64,000 nucleotides of DNA, taken from contig NZ_AZUI01000001.1 of assembly GCF_000526995.1 (NCBI RefSeq), forward strand, positions 62,001 through 126,000. Direction: 5' to 3'. This DNA comes from Lacrimispora indolis DSM 755 (GTDB taxonomy: Bacteria; Bacillota; Clostridia; Lachnospirales; Lachnospiraceae). The notes under the pieces are model-generated. The model did no database searches, had not been told where the DNA came from, and saw only the letters and a list, made by a program, of their open reading frames with translations. A program made the translations under genes and the position numbers. Below, one piece after another: positions 62,692-64,000 of the stretch. How positions within the stretch are numbered: position 1 is the first letter of the stretch; each line of letters begins with the position of its first letter.

Positions 62692-63628
62692 GGCTGTGGT
62701 ATCCCTATATCCCCCTTGGGAAAATCACCATATTGCAGGGCGATCCCGGCGAGGGAAAGACACACCTAATTCTCGCTATTACAGCACTGCTCACCAAGGG
62801 AGAGCCATTGCCGGAATGCCAGCCACAGCCGCCTATGAACGTTATTTACCAAACTGCAGAGGACGGTCTGTCCGATACCATCAAACCTCGACTGCTGGCG
62901 ATAGCCGCTGACTGTGACCGGGTTTCTGTGATTGACGAGAGCAAGACCATGCTTTCTCTCAGTGAGGCGATCCGGCAGACAGGCGCAAAGCTGCTGATCC
63001 TTGACCCCTTACAGGCTTACCTTGGGGCAAACGTGGTATGCATCGTACCAATGAGATTCGCCCTGTTTTCCACAAGCTGGGGCAGATTGCGGAGGAAACC
63101 GGGTGTGCCGTGGTCATCATCGGCCATATGAACAAGTGTGGAGCAAAAAGTGGATACCGTGGACTGGGCTCCATCGACATCACCGCTGCCGCTCGCAGTG
63201 TGCTGGTGGTTGAAAGATCCCCGAAAGACCCGCAAATCCGCATTATGGCGCACAGTAAAAGCAACCTTGCTCCCACTGGTGACTCCATTGCCTTTGAGTT
63301 GGGGGACATCTTCCGCTTTTTAGGGACGAGCTGCATCACCGTGGACGCGCTCCTGGGCTTTACGGAAATCAAGCGGAATGTGTTGAAGGAGGCAAAGGTA
63401 CTTTTACTCATGATGCTGAGCCAGGGCAGGCAGGAAAGTTCGGTACTATTGGAGGAGACCCGGAAGCAGAATATTTCCGAGCGCACCTTGAAAACCACCA
63501 AAAAGGAGCTGGGTGTTCAGTCGCAGAAGGTAGGGAACTGCTGGTACTCAGAATTGCCCACTAAAAGCAAGAGGGCAAAACGAGCTGATAACCAGAGAAG
63601 AATTAAGAGGAAAGGTATCATCTCTTAA
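62666..63628 (+). pseudogene. RepA/KaiC-like AAA ATPase of a mobile element, frameshifted
   Basis: The first frame reads TPVAWLWYPYIPLGKITI, Walker A QGDPGEGKTHLILA, then VIYQTAEDGLSDTIKPRLL and Walker B AKLLILDPLQAYLGANV. At about 63034 a single missing base (GTGGTATGCAT where GTGGATATGCAT is expected) moves the continuation into the next frame: MHRTNEIRPVFHKLGQIAEETGCAVVIIGHMNK, RGLGSIDITAAARSVLVVER and a C-terminal winged helix. There is no start codon at the left side. It is a broken plasmid/ICE-type replication helicase-like ATPase. Confidence 0.75.
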
Positions 63629-63890
63629 TATAGAGATTGAGAAGTGCGAGAATGAATTAAAACTGGTTAAATACAATCTAAGCAAGGGCAATCAGCCGGA
63701 GCAGGTGCTTCATAACACATTTAAGGACTTAGAAAGTATTCTTTCTATGGAGCACATGACCAATGCCCAGCTCAAACGTGTCATTGACAAAATCGTGGTG
63801 GACGAGCATGGCAAGATTGATGTATACTTGAAACTTTTGTCTGATATCGGTTTGGAACAAAACGTTCTTGTTAATAACTACCATACATAG
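63585..63890 (+). pseudogene. C-terminal remnant of a second serine recombinase
   Basis: In one frame the plus strand reads ELRGKVSSLNIEIEKCENEL, LSKGNQPEQVLHNTFKDLESI, MTNAQLKRVIDKIVVDEHGKIDVYLKLL, ending in TAG at 63888-63890. This coiled-coil plus 'IDKIVVDEHGKIDVYLK' end is the terminal domain of large serine recombinases (zinc-ribbon type). It joins directly onto the end of the ATPase remnant around 63575-63585, in another frame. Confidence 0.7.
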
Positions 63891-63919
63891 AGTGATCACA
63901 CACATGTACAGATGTCACA

Positions 63920-64000
63920 TTATTTCTCGATTAACGGAGACTCCACCTTGATTTTTCCATTCTCAAACCACATGGGCGCTATATACACCTGTCTGTCTCC
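63920..64000 (-). CDS. C-terminal end of a gene entering from the right
   Basis: On the minus strand the last 26 codons read QVYIAPMWFENGKIKVESP...EK followed by TAA at 63920-63922. The frame is open to the window edge and looks protein-like; too short to identify. Confidence 0.4.
   Translation of the reverse strand, partial: GDRQVYIAPMWFENGKIKVESPLIEK

Noticed and set aside
62522..62911. 129-codon plus-strand ORF over the DUF6076/ATPase junction
   Set aside because: It runs antisense to the DUF6076-like fragment and out of frame with the ATPase homology; composition is not protein-like.

Overview
The window looks like chromosome from an anaerobic, saccharolytic Bacillota, most likely a Lachnospiraceae (Clostridium cluster XIVa / Lacrimispora-like) bacterium. 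The evidence is AGGAGG-type ribosome binding sites, an agr-type cyclic-peptide quorum-sensing locus, many PTS and CUT1 sugar importers, a glycyl-radical enzyme (strict anaerobe) and RpiR/GntR/DeoR regulators. Coding is mostly on the minus strand, except the cluster at 40.2-46.3 kb. No rRNA, tRNA or CRISPR array was seen.

Layout. (1) 1-4.1 kb: a large, left-truncated gene that may be a contractile-sheath-like protein, and a von Willebrand A membrane protein. (2) 4.2-7.2 kb: a complete agr-like operon (response regulator, histidine kinase, a 49-residue AgrD precursor, AgrB) directly upstream of region 1 on the same strand. (3) 7.6-12.8 kb: a CUT1 sugar ABC transporter, a trans-sulfuration-family PLP enzyme and a FadR-type GntR regulator. 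(4) 13.3-20.6 kb: a mannose-family PTS operon with a SIS-domain isomerase/deglycase, PfkB kinase, class II aldolase, HAD phosphatase and GntR/UTRA regulator, fitting import of an amino sugar or ketosamine and its breakdown to triose phosphates. (5) 20.8-31.8 kb: one 11-kb, 12-gene operon with a consensus promoter and a structured leader that ends in an intrinsic terminator. It encodes a Liv-type ABC importer, a cytidylate-kinase-like protein, a D-amino-acid-transaminase-like enzyme, both halves of a D-glutamate-cyclase-like protein (DUF4392, DUF1445) and 5-oxoprolinase PxpABC. (6) 32.2-39.9 kb: an LplABC-type importer with two glycoside-hydrolase-like enzymes. (7) 40.2-46.3 kb: divergent to region 6, an unusual mannose-6-phosphate isomerase fusion, a ROK kinase, an RpiR regulator, a fucose/arabinose-isomerase-like protein and an aldose-epimerase-like protein. 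Regions 6 and 7 probably form one glycan-use locus.

(8) 46.4-53.4 kb: a glycyl-radical enzyme, its activase, fructose-6-phosphate aldolase, a frameshifted PRD regulator, a DeoR regulator and a Gfo/Idh/MocA oxidoreductase. (9) 53.5-56.2 kb: an HD hydrolase, then debris (a start-less Fic gene, an orphan coiled-coil 3' end, a small ORF, a serine-recombinase C-terminus). (10) 56.2-62.0 kb: an intact RpiR / FGGY kinase / GntP permease / class I aldolase / 2-hydroxyacid dehydrogenase operon, probably for a sugar acid. (11) 62.1-64.0 kb: more mobile-element debris (phosphoesterase and DUF6076-like fragments, a frameshifted plasmid-type AAA ATPase, a second recombinase C-terminus). The cassette in region 10 is therefore bracketed by recombinase remnants.

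The most notable observations are the AgrD precursor, the leader RNA and D-glutamate/5-oxoproline gene content of region 5, the degenerate-kinase/isomerase fusion in region 7, and the radical-enzyme/aldolase pairing in region 8. Function assignments rest on motif recognition by eye; no database search was run.
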